Source: Mycobacterium sp. OTB74 (GTDB lineage Bacteria; Actinomycetota; Actinomycetes; Mycobacteriales; Mycobacteriaceae). Taken from it: a DNA stretch of 64,000 bases. The translations under genes were made by a program, and so were the position numbers. Within the stretch, counting starts at the first letter, position 1, and each line of letters starts with the position of its first letter. The notes below the pieces were generated by a model. The model did not search any database. It was not told the origin of the DNA and saw nothing but the letters and a program-made list of their open reading frames with translations. Below, piece by piece: positions 34,860 through 42,929 of this stretch. Where the stretch lies: the NCBI RefSeq assembly GCF_029892685.1, contig NZ_JARXVD010000008.1, forward strand, positions 124,001 through 188,000, given 5' to 3'.

Positions 34860-37616
34860 CTAATTGACCTGTTGATGCAAATCGGCCACCGCTTTGCTGT
34901 GAGCAGCTAACCGCACCGACTGGCCAGCCCATGCTGAACGCGTGACCTGGAGCGCCTCGCCAATCTCGACAGACGCGAGGTCGGCGTGTGCCCGCATGTG
35001 AGGCCCCGCTTTAGCGGCAACGAGAACGCGGTCGATGCCGTCGGCCGCCTCATCGAAGCGACGTAGGTGCAGATTGGCGACGATCTCGAAGTTGTCGAAC
35101 ATGATTCGTTGGTACGCGCTGGGGTTGGTGCCGCGGGTCGCCCGAGTCAACGCCAGGGCCTGCTGGTACTGACCTGCCTTGAGAAACCGATGTATTTGGT
35201 TGATCTTGTCGATCTCTTGCGGAACAGATGGTTGGTGTTGCGTGGCGATTGCGGCGAGTTCTTCGGCGACGGAACGAGTCTCGGCCGTGCCGAAGAGGTT
35301 GATCGCCTGCGCTGCTTGGGCAGCGAACTGATAGATCACTTCGCCGCGCCGCGGAGCGTCCGTGAATTGGTCGATCTTGACGATCTCATCGATCGCACGA
35401 CGCGCGAACGACAATGCCTGTTGCTCTCCGAGTCCACCCGAATGGACGTCGGCGATGGCGTCACAGGCAGCCTTTGCCCGGAAGCACTGCGGATGGATGG
35501 TCGGCTCCACCCCGGCGAATTCCTCAAGGGCCAGTTCGATCAAGGCGACGCCGCGGTCGTAGTTGCCTCGGGACGAGTGGCAGTTGGCGACTTCGTACCT
35601 GAGATACATTCTCGCGCACTCGAATACGTACACGTCGTGTTCGTCGGCCTCATCGGTAGGAACGGTAATCGTGCCGACGAAGTCGAGAATCCACTGGGCA
35701 TGGGTGAGCAGCTGCTCGACAGGGAAGAAGGCGCCCGATGATCGTAGTTCGATGAGCCATCCGTAAAGGTGCCCCATGAACAGTGCAAGCAGCTGTACGA
35801 CCGAACCGTCATGAGGTGCGGCGCGCAGATGGATCTCGCGAAGTATCTCGTGGACGAGCGGGTGGATGGCGATCGTGTCGCTGGCCGGATTGGTGGCACT
35901 CGGAGTATCGGAATACCGGCGTCGTCGGGCGATAGTTTGTGTTCGTAGATTGGTCAGGATGCGGTTTCGGACATGCTGATCAGCCGCCGCCGGCCTGGGC
36001 GGTGACGCGAGATTCAGTGTGGCGACCGCGCTTTCGACTGTTTGCAGAACCAAATTCACGGGTATCAGTTCCGGTGCAAAGTACGCCGAATGGTAGATGA
36101 GGAGCTGCGTCTCCTTCCGAAATTCGCCGTCACCGTCACCGTTGGCTTCGGCTCCGATCTGCTTGACGGCGAACTGGACCGCAGCGAAAGCGGTCTTGTC
36201 GAAGCCCTCGGGCACGGCGGTTTTATCGTCGAGGGCGTCGAGGCTCTCGAAGTATCGCTCCGACAGCTGCTCGACATCTTCGTCGGCATTGCGAAAATAG
36301 GACGCCGCCATGGCGATTGCGAGCGGGACGTGTTTCAGACGCTCGACGACGCCGGCGACAGCGTCGGTGTGCGTGCCGGGTTCAATGCCAGCATATGCCT
36401 CGAAGCAGACCATGGCTTCATCGTCGGTAAAGGAGCCGACCGGCAGCAGGTGCGCGGTGTGCCACCAACCCGTGCTATTTGTCGTGGTGACGATGACGAA
36501 CCCGCATCCGCTGGTGGGCAGGAAAGGTTCAATGTCTTGCCGCCGACGAGCGCCGTCGAAGACCACTATGAACGGGCCGCCGATGGAAGCCAGCTCCGTA
36601 CGGAATGCTGCGCCGACATCTCCAGTGCCGCCGGCATCGATTCCCATCTGTGTCAGTAGGTCTTTGACACGGGCTTCGATCAGCTCGGGCGAGCGAGAAT
36701 CGATCCAGCAGACGTGCTCGTAAAAGTGCCTGTTCAGATGGCAGAAATCGGCGGCAATGGTGCTCTTTCCGAATCCCGTTGTGCCCGAAAGTATGGCGAC
36801 TTGCGGGCATCGTCCTGCAGCCGAGTTGTGGAAGAGGTTGCTCAGATTCGCGAGCTCGTCGGTGCGTACCACCGCAGAGGCAAGGCGAGGGACTTCGATG
36901 AGCGGCACGCCCCAGTCAAATCGCCTGCGCGCGTGGGCAATTTGTGTGTCGGGCAGGCTCAGCAGGGAAACGATATCGCGCGCCGTCCATCGGCGGGGCG
37001 ATAAGTCGGCGGCGGCCTCGAACATGGCGTCGAGCATCATTGCGGTGAGCAACGCGGCCGATTTCTCCCCGAGCTCGATTGCGTTGTCGCGCCGTATGTC
37101 GCGAACAAGGTTCAGCACCGATTGTTTGACGGCTTCGATGCTTCGCGTGTCGCGCATGATCAGCCGGGATGGGTCTGTTTGGCCAGAGGTGATCTGTTGG
37201 CCCGTAATGGAATACGTCTCGCCGTCGTCGTGTCGAGTCGGAGCCGCGCAAGCCTTGGTCAGCTTTTTCGCCAGTGGCTTGTTGGTGAGGACGACAGCCT
37301 CGCGTGGTCCGCTGCCCATCCGTTTGAATATCGCGGCAGCATCGGAGTACTTCAGCGGGTTCATCCCTGATGGCACACGAGACGACTTGACTTGCACGCG
37401 GCGGACAATCTTCTGGTCGACCTCGACCGCGAAATCAACCACATCGTCGTCGGCGACGTCAGTGCCGACGAGGTTTGAGCGAGTTGGCTCGATGATGACT
37501 GCTAGGTCGTCTAATTCGTTGCCACGTGCAACGATGAGGCGCAGGAACTCCTCAGCGGTGGCTAGATACTGCCGCCGAAATCCATAGGACGCGACCGCGC
37601 CGCCGTCGGTGCTCAT
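34860..37616 (-). CDS. nuclease-STAND NTPase-TPR protein, Avs-like (predicted antiviral sensor)
   Basis: A 918-residue three-part protein. Residues ~1-120 look like a PD-(D/E)XK nuclease of the Cap4/Mrr kind, with DDDVVDFAVEVD (D61) and VRRVQVKSS (Q75, K77). Residues ~240-560 form an NB-ARC/STAND ATPase: GTTGFGKS Walker A (278-285), FIVVFDGA Walker B, a VTTTNS sensor and HVPLAIAMAASYF (the GLPLA-like motif). The C-terminal ~350 residues are helical repeats of TPR type, usual for ligand sensing. The ATG at 37616 overlaps the nuclease-like gene's stop (ATGA). Avs proteins bind phage proteins and then degrade DNA; that function is inferred. Confidence 0.8.
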   Translation of the reverse strand: MSTDGGAVASYGFRRQYLATAEEFLRLIVARGNELDDLAVIIEPTRSNLVGTDVADDDVVDFAVEVDQKIVRRVQVKSSRVPSGMNPLKYSDAAAIFKRMGSGPREAVVLTNKPLAKKLTKACAAPTRHDDGETYSITGQQITSGQTDPSRLIMRDTRSIEAVKQSVLNLVRDIRRDNAIELGEKSAALLTAMMLDAMFEAAADLSPRRWTARDIVSLLSLPDTQIAHARRRFDWGVPLIEVPRLASAVVRTDELANLSNLFHNSAAGRCPQVAILSGTTGFGKSTIAADFCHLNRHFYEHVCWIDSRSPELIEARVKDLLTQMGIDAGGTGDVGAAFRTELASIGGPFIVVFDGARRRQDIEPFLPTSGCGFVIVTTTNSTGWWHTAHLLPVGSFTDDEAMVCFEAYAGIEPGTHTDAVAGVVERLKHVPLAIAMAASYFRNADEDVEQLSERYFESLDALDDKTAVPEGFDKTAFAAVQFAVKQIGAEANGDGDGEFRKETQLLIYHSAYFAPELIPVNLVLQTVESAVATLNLASPPRPAAADQHVRNRILTNLRTQTIARRRRYSDTPSATNPASDTIAIHPLVHEILREIHLRAAPHDGSVVQLLALFMGHLYGWLIELRSSGAFFPVEQLLTHAQWILDFVGTITVPTDEADEHDVYVFECARMYLRYEVANCHSSRGNYDRGVALIELALEEFAGVEPTIHPQCFRAKAACDAIADVHSGGLGEQQALSFARRAIDEIVKIDQFTDAPRRGEVIYQFAAQAAQAINLFGTAETRSVAEELAAIATQHQPSVPQEIDKINQIHRFLKAGQYQQALALTRATRGTNPSAYQRIMFDNFEIVANLHLRRFDEAADGIDRVLVAAKAGPHMRAHADLASVEIGEALQVTRSAWAGQSVRLAAHSKAVADLHQQVN

Positions 37617-38782
37617 TCGTTGGTGTCGTTGATGGGCAAGGGCATTTCGGTTGGTTGTGGCGTGTTCGACGTGACGGCCGCGGAATCGGCTTGCGCGCAG
37701 ACCTGGCGGGCGAAAGTCCGAAAATCGGGGTCGAGGCGGCTCACGGTGACCAGGAACCCACACACGTCAGCGAAGAGTTTGGCAGCGATGGGGCTGAACG
37801 ATGAGCCGAAAGCGTCTGCAACGGTGCAGTTTTCCTTGGCGAGTTGGGCTTCGGTCACCCACTCGGCGTAGCGCAGTTCCTCACCGATAAGGGTCGGTCG
37901 GCGCAGGTGTCGGGTGACCAGTTCCAGCAGCTGTCCGTACCAGGAGGGCAGGACGCCGTCATCGTCCGCGGCCGCGCCCGCAGGCGCGTAATGAGCCAGC
38001 GCAGCGGCGAGTTTACGTTTCTCTTGCAACGCCATTTGCCCGCCGAACAGGTATTGCTGTAGCGCGGTGTCGACATCGGAGACATGGACCGCCCGTACGT
38101 TGGCGCACGCGTGGGCCAACGACAGGGTGTAGAGCCAGGCACAGTCGATGAACAGCGCACGATGAGTCGGATGGGACGCGTCCAGATGTTTAGCCGCAGC
38201 GGCCAGATGAGCCACCACCTGTAGCAGATTGCGGTGTTCGTCGTACACCCAGTAGTCGAACTGGCGGTATTCGACCAGCGGTTCGAGCTTGCGGTCGACG
38301 GTAGTCAGGGCTTTGAGCACGGCCGCGACCCGCGTTTCGTCGAACAGCAGAGCCAACGGCCCGCTGTCCAGGGGCAACTCGATCGGATGAAACTCTTCGA
38401 GTCGGGTGAGATCGGTGGCCTCGAGGACAGAAATACCGAGCCGTGCCGCCAGTTGACGCGATGCCGCTGTCACACCGCCGGTGCGCACCATCCATGCATC
38501 ATCGGCGGCAAAGAAATCGGACACCCCACGCACCCAGAACATCCGCTCGGTGGAGCCTCTTTGGGTGGTCTTGCAGTCGGCGATAACTGACCGCAAGGCG
38601 AACCCGGGTGACACCGCGATACCGAGCACGTCGAGGTCGGTGAACGTCTCGTAACGGGACCCGCGCCGACTGGTCGAGGGCGGGACGTACGCCCTCAATG
38701 GAACGTCGACGCGGGTGGTGAACCCCATGCGCCACAGCAGGCGTCGTGAGGCGACTTTCAGACCGAGATCGAGTTCGCTCAC
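37613..38782 (-). CDS. PD-(D/E)XK nuclease-like protein of the island operon
   Basis: A 389-residue protein with no full-length family that I recognise. Its first 75 residues carry a PD-(D/E)XK-like core: ETFTDLDVLGIAV (D51) followed by SVIADCKTT (D69-x-K71), the spacing seen in restriction endonuclease-like folds, and then GVSDFFAADDAWMV, a helix-strand typical after the active site. The remaining ~300 residues are helical and unassigned. GTG at 38782 overlaps the upstream stop (GTGA) and its own stop overlaps the STAND gene, so three genes are translationally coupled. Probably the second DNA-cutting component. Confidence 0.65.
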   Translation of the reverse strand: MSELDLGLKVASRRLLWRMGFTTRVDVPLRAYVPPSTSRRGSRYETFTDLDVLGIAVSPGFALRSVIADCKTTQRGSTERMFWVRGVSDFFAADDAWMVRTGGVTAASRQLAARLGISVLEATDLTRLEEFHPIELPLDSGPLALLFDETRVAAVLKALTTVDRKLEPLVEYRQFDYWVYDEHRNLLQVVAHLAAAAKHLDASHPTHRALFIDCAWLYTLSLAHACANVRAVHVSDVDTALQQYLFGGQMALQEKRKLAAALAHYAPAGAAADDDGVLPSWYGQLLELVTRHLRRPTLIGEELRYAEWVTEAQLAKENCTVADAFGSSFSPIAAKLFADVCGFLVTVSRLDPDFRTFARQVCAQADSAAVTSNTPQPTEMPLPINDTNE

Positions 38783-40059
38783 AACGCCGACCGTCCCATC
38801 GCCGCGTCGAGAATGCTGCGGTACTCGGTGTCGTTGAGTGTCTTCTGGTTGCGCCGACGCGCGACCGTCTGGACCGGCGCGGCATAGGTGGAGTTGAGCG
38901 AGAGCAGGCCGCGGGCCTCGTCGTCGCCCGCCCGGGCTTGTAGCGGTTCACCGAAGGTCAGGAGATCAAGAGCGAGCTGAACGGCGGCCAGATTGTCCTC
39001 GGTCGTGATCAGTTGTGGAATAACCCAATTGCCCGACGGCACGAAGTCCACGACCTGCATCCGGTAAAGCAATTGGTACTGGCGTTGATGGGATCCGTGC
39101 GCACGCAGCCGGTACCCGCGGTTGGGGTCCAGCAGCGCCGTGAGCACCGCGGCCGGCGATTTGGTGCTCGTCGCTCCGCCGAAATGCTGCCCACACCGCA
39201 CACAGGCCAGAACCGCAAGCGCCTTATCGAGCACCGGCTTGCGCACGGTGAACAGGCTGGTATCGGGAAGGTAGGGCACCGCGGCGAACGGCTGGTCGGC
39301 CCCGCTGGGTGTGCGCACCGAGGGCGCGATGATGAAGCCGCGCGCGATGGCATCGGCCAGGGCCGGGTGGTTCTGCTCATCGATCGGCAATCCCTGATGC
39401 GCGCGGACGGCTTCAAGATCTTCGGCAAACCGGCCCGAGCCATGGTCCTGGAGGAGCGACGCCAACAGCTCGGGGTTCTCGAAGCCGAAGAACGGCGAGT
39501 ACAGAACGGGGCCATCGATGAGATCGATGCTCTTGATCAACTCGGACGCATATCCCACGTCCAGCAGCCGTGGGATGTCCCCGCGGTCAAGGCCGAGCTC
39601 GTCCTCAAGTTCTTCGGCCGGCACCGGGCTGGTGGCAAGGCGGTCGACAACAGCGATCATCTCCTGCTCCAGCGGCCCCGGGGAGCCGGAGCGCCATGTA
39701 CCACCCAGCCGGTCATACAGATCCTGGTGGAACGGCACGGTCTCGCTGAAGCTAATCACCTTGGCGCCGTTGCGTTTGACGTCGGCCACCAGGCCGGCGC
39801 GTTCGAGCGTTTCGACTACGTCGCGGAACGCGTACGGGCTGATGTCGAGCTGTTCGGCGGCGATGGTTTTGAGCGCCTCTGCATCAGCGATGACGTCCTG
39901 GCCGCGCACCAGAGACGCCAGGTTGGCGGCCATACCGATCACTCGGGTGTCAGCGAGCGGGATCAGTGTTGAGCTGTTGGGGTCGACGTTGCGGAGGCCC
40001 GCGTGGACGTCACCACAGCGAAGTCCGGCTTTGAAATCGGGCAGCGGCGCAGCAGACAT
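38779..40059 (-). CDS. uncharacterised winged-helix-containing protein, first gene of the island defence-like operon
   Basis: A 426-residue protein. Residues ~60-110 look like a winged helix (ALKTIAAEQLDISPYAFRDV then VETLERAGLVADV), and ~135-165 may be a second (PVPAEELEDELGLDRGDIP). CVRCGQHFGG near residue 265 gives one CxxC pair. No enzymatic motif was found. The ATG at 40059 is preferred over the TTG at 40095, because TAACGT lies 7 nt before it as a leaderless -10 box. It is divergent from the helicase. It may recognise DNA or act as the module's adaptor. Confidence 0.7.
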   Translation of the reverse strand: MSAAPLPDFKAGLRCGDVHAGLRNVDPNSSTLIPLADTRVIGMAANLASLVRGQDVIADAEALKTIAAEQLDISPYAFRDVVETLERAGLVADVKRNGAKVISFSETVPFHQDLYDRLGGTWRSGSPGPLEQEMIAVVDRLATSPVPAEELEDELGLDRGDIPRLLDVGYASELIKSIDLIDGPVLYSPFFGFENPELLASLLQDHGSGRFAEDLEAVRAHQGLPIDEQNHPALADAIARGFIIAPSVRTPSGADQPFAAVPYLPDTSLFTVRKPVLDKALAVLACVRCGQHFGGATSTKSPAAVLTALLDPNRGYRLRAHGSHQRQYQLLYRMQVVDFVPSGNWVIPQLITTEDNLAAVQLALDLLTFGEPLQARAGDDEARGLLSLNSTYAAPVQTVARRRNQKTLNDTEYRSILDAAMGRSAL

Positions 40060-40112
40060 GAGCTCGACGTTACCAACCCTGGAAGGGATGGACAAGGTTG
40101 TACAATCATGTC
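40060..40112. promoter_or_regulatory. back-to-back leaderless promoters of the defence-like module
   Basis: Rightward: TACAAT (40101-40106) lies 6 nt before the helicase ATG at 40113. Leftward: TAACGT (reverse complement of 40067-40072) lies 7 nt before the ATG at 40059. Both match TANNNT at the spacing of mycobacterial leaderless transcripts. The two transcription units thus share a control region of about 50 bp and are probably co-expressed. No clear -35 boxes. Confidence 0.6.
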
Positions 40113-42173
40113 ATGGCTGAGGAAGACTTCCTGCTGGTAGCCGAAGCGGCGCGGTACGTGGGTGTGTCGGCGCAAACGCTGCGCCGGTGGGACCGTGACG
40201 GCACGTTGTCAGCCGTCCGGCGACCAGGCAGCGACTACCGCTATTACCGGAGGGCCGATCTGGAGCCATTCCGGCTGCAGTATCGACGCGCCGAGGAGGC
40301 CGCGGCAGGCGGCGCGGACAGCATCGTGTTCGTAACCGCGAACGCCGACATCGAGGCCAACCCGTCGTTGAGGGACCCACAGCGCGAAGCACACCGCGCA
40401 GTCCGGGAACACTTCGCCGCCGGCACCGGGGCCGCGATCGTGCAGATTCCGGTGGGCTGCGGCAAGACCGGCATCATGGCCACGTTGCCGTTCGGAATCG
40501 CCCGCGGCCGGGTGCTCGTTATCACCCCAAACCTGACGATCCGCAAGGGCGTTGCCGATGCCGTGGACATCACCAGCCCTCAGTGCTTCTGGACCAAGTG
40601 CCGGGTGCTCTCCGACTTCACCGCCGGCCCATGGATGGCCGTGCTCGACGGGCCCAACGCCAACCTGCACGACGCCATCGAGAGCCATTTCGTCGTGTGC
40701 AACATCCAGCAGCTGGCCAGTCAGGCCGACCGCTGGCTTCCGCAGTTCCCCGAGGATTTCTTTGACATGATTCTCGTTGACGAGGGACACCACGCCGCGG
40801 CCGAAAGCTGGCAGAAGGTCTTTCGACGCTTCCCTACCGCCAAAGTCGTCAGCCTTACCGCGACCCCGTTCCGATCCGATCAGCAGCAGCTGCACGGCGA
40901 GGTCGTGTACCGCTATCCGTTTACCCGAGCGATGATCAACGGCTACATCAAGCAGATTCATTCCCGCAACGTCGCTCCGTCGGAGATCTACTTCACCTAC
41001 CAGGACGACACCCGCCACCACACGCTCGATGAAGTACTCCAGCTACGTGAGGAAGCGTGGTTTCGCCGCGGTGTTGCGCTGAGCCCCGAGTGCAACCGGC
41101 ACATCGTGGAAGCCAGCATCCAGCAATGTGATCGGATGCGCTCGCAGAACGGCATCCAGCACCAGATCATCGCTGCCGCATGCTCGGTCGACCACGCCCG
41201 TCAGATCGCCAGCATCTACCGCGAATGCGGATATCGGGCTGCAGAAATCCACTCAGACATGGACCCAGACGACCAAGATGCCGTGATCGAACGGCTGCGG
41301 CAAGGGCAACTCGAATGCATCGTCCAAGTCCAGATGCTCGGCGAAGGTTTCGATCATCCGCGTCTCAGCGTCGCGGCGATCTTCCGGCCGTTTCGTAGCC
41401 TCGCCCCCTACATCCAGTTCGTCGGCCGAGTCATGCGGGTGGTTCAAGACTCCGCACCAGAACACCCAGATAACCAGGGCCACATCATCTCCCACGTCGG
41501 ACTCAACAACGACGCCCGCTGGTCGGAGTTCCGCGAACTCGACCTCGATGACCAGGCACTCGTCCATACGTGGGTTACCGGAGGGACCGACAACGACGGC
41601 GACGCGGGCGAGACCAATGGCGCGCGGGTTCGCCGGTTCGATGACGGCATGCTCGTCAACAACGAAATTCTCACTAGTTTCGTCGAGCACACGTACCTCG
41701 ACCCCACCGACGATCGGGTGCTCGACGAACTGCTCGACCGCGACGTGGCCCCTGGAGTCAAATTAGGCAATCTGGTTGGCCGTGAGCAGCTGCGCGAACG
41801 CCTCCTCGCTCAACAAGCAGCGGCCGCAGCGCCTGCCCCGCAACCGATTCCGGTTTCACCACAGCGTCAAAGACAGTCGGCCAAAACCCGCGTCAACGAG
41901 CGCACGAGGGCCGTCGCGAATCGCGTCCTGAGCGAATTGGGCCTGAAGCACCGCGGATACCGGCTGATGGCAATCACCGGAGGACAACGCCAGCACAATG
42001 CCGCCATCGTGATTCGCCGGCTGAACACCGCGATCAACGAAGCCGTGGGAATGCCCAACGGAACCCGGGGTGACTGGTCGCGCGACCAACTACAGACCAT
42101 CTTCGAACGCATCGACGAACTCGGCGACAACGTTCGTGACACGTTGAGAGATCAACTTAGCCAAGATAATTGA
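40113..42173 (+). CDS. superfamily 2 DEAD/DEAH helicase with N-terminal MerR/excisionase-like HTH
   Basis: A 686-residue protein. Residues 1-55 form a MerR-type winged helix (LLVAEAARYVGVSAQTLRRW, RPGSDYRYYRRADL). Residues ~85-460 are a restriction-helicase-type SF2 motor: IPVGCGKTG (113-120), DEGHH Walker B (223-227), LTATPF motif III (248-253), the second RecA domain with MLGEGFDHP, and QFVGRVMRV motif VI. The C-terminal ~200 residues are unassigned. It is divergent from the nuclease operon, and the fusion of sequence-specific HTH to an SF2 motor is unusual. Probably the DNA-translocating part of the module. Confidence 0.83.
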   Translation: MAEEDFLLVAEAARYVGVSAQTLRRWDRDGTLSAVRRPGSDYRYYRRADLEPFRLQYRRAEEAAAGGADSIVFVTANADIEANPSLRDPQREAHRAVREHFAAGTGAAIVQIPVGCGKTGIMATLPFGIARGRVLVITPNLTIRKGVADAVDITSPQCFWTKCRVLSDFTAGPWMAVLDGPNANLHDAIESHFVVCNIQQLASQADRWLPQFPEDFFDMILVDEGHHAAAESWQKVFRRFPTAKVVSLTATPFRSDQQQLHGEVVYRYPFTRAMINGYIKQIHSRNVAPSEIYFTYQDDTRHHTLDEVLQLREEAWFRRGVALSPECNRHIVEASIQQCDRMRSQNGIQHQIIAAACSVDHARQIASIYRECGYRAAEIHSDMDPDDQDAVIERLRQGQLECIVQVQMLGEGFDHPRLSVAAIFRPFRSLAPYIQFVGRVMRVVQDSAPEHPDNQGHIISHVGLNNDARWSEFRELDLDDQALVHTWVTGGTDNDGDAGETNGARVRRFDDGMLVNNEILTSFVEHTYLDPTDDRVLDELLDRDVAPGVKLGNLVGREQLRERLLAQQAAAAAPAPQPIPVSPQRQRQSAKTRVNERTRAVANRVLSELGLKHRGYRLMAITGGQRQHNAAIVIRRLNTAINEAVGMPNGTRGDWSRDQLQTIFERIDELGDNVRDTLRDQLSQDN

Positions 42174-42211
42174 GCCGACACCGGTCGAGCGATCGGGAAC
42201 AGGAGTCCGAG

Positions 42212-42448
42212 ATGCCCACTAAGGCGATACTACGTCACATCCACGTGGAAAGCCCACGAACCAACCACCCGCGCAAATGTGCAGCCCACCAAAACGGGGC
42301 TAACGCCCACACTCTCTTAAGCGGCGACTGTCACCTCGTCATCACCGAAGCAGACAAGACGTACCGGTACTGTCGCGAGTCCGCCAAAGCCATCCTCGAC
42401 CGGGCCCAAGCCGACCTAGACGCACTGCGCCAACAATTGGGGTTCTAA
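42212..42448 (+). CDS. small hypothetical protein downstream of the helicase
   Basis: A 78-residue protein starting at ATG 42212 with AGGAG 6 nt upstream, 38 bp after the helicase stop and in the same direction. It contains several His and three Cys residues (HPRKCAAHQNG, SGDCHLVI, YRYCRESAK) that could bind zinc, and a C-terminal helix. No family was recognised. Position suggests membership of the helicase transcription unit. Confidence 0.6.
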   Translation: MPTKAILRHIHVESPRTNHPRKCAAHQNGANAHTLLSGDCHLVITEADKTYRYCRESAKAILDRAQADLDALRQQLGF

Positions 42449-42929
42449 ACGTTCGCGCACACCGCATCGTGCCGTGGTTGCCCAAACAGCCGCACCGCGA
42501 GAGTGCGCCTTCTTCAGCATCACGCTGACCAAGACGCGACGACAGACGGGTTCGCGGCACGGTTCGACCAGATCGACCACGATGCGTCGCTCGCCAAATG
42601 TGAAGCAGATAGCTCTAGGTGGGCCAGTCAATCCCTGCCTCCGCGAGTTCCTGATCCCATCTGATCAATTCGAATGTGCCGCACAGCATCTGTTCAATCA
42701 TGTCGGGTGTCTCGTCGTCCACACTGGATTAGACGCTGGTGCTAGCCAAATCGGTTCCATCCAATTTCCGATTTCCGGTCACCAAAGCACTAGCCCTGCC
42801 CAGCCTGCGCCGACAAACGATCCTCTCTGCCCGTTTTCTGTAGACCAATGAGGTCAGCCAACGGCAGGGATAACTACGGAAACTCCGTCCGAATCGCTCG
42901 GACACTGTTCAGTCATGCACAAAGCACCA
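42449..42929. other. right end of the island, no clear gene
   Basis: About 480 bp up to the yifB border. A minus-strand 35-codon frame (42722 to 42615, GTG start, peptide ending AEAGIDWPT) has coding-like codon use but no ribosome site; it may be a gene remnant. No terminal repeat longer than a few bases matching the left end was found. Confidence 0.45.

Larger units (their letters stand above)
17458..42929. mobile_element. about 25.5-kb genomic island inserted in yifB, Tn554-like recombinase module at left end
   Basis: Both borders are defined by the interrupted yifB reading frame: CGGCCAT at 17451-17457 on the left and CACGAGCTGAAAG from about 42928 on the right. The left end bears a four-gene recombinase operon directed inward. 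No long direct or inverted terminal repeat is visible, only a short similarity (CTTGTG at the left, CTTTGTG reading in from the right). Tn554-type elements likewise have asymmetric ends. Cargo is catabolic genes, decayed genes, an IS, and a defence-like module at the right end. Exact ends are uncertain by a few bases. Confidence 0.88.

Noticed and set aside
34728..34910. 60-codon plus-strand frame beside the STAND gene
   Set aside because: The opposite strand shows much stronger third-position GC bias over most of it, and it runs into the STAND gene antisense.
42474..42851. 125-codon plus-strand frame at the right end of the island
   Set aside because: No ribosome site and no recognisable domain; composition suggests chance.
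17458..42929. Prophage or conjugative (ICE) identity of the island
   Set aside because: No capsid, tail, terminase, relaxase or type IV secretion genes are present; only transposon-like recombinases.
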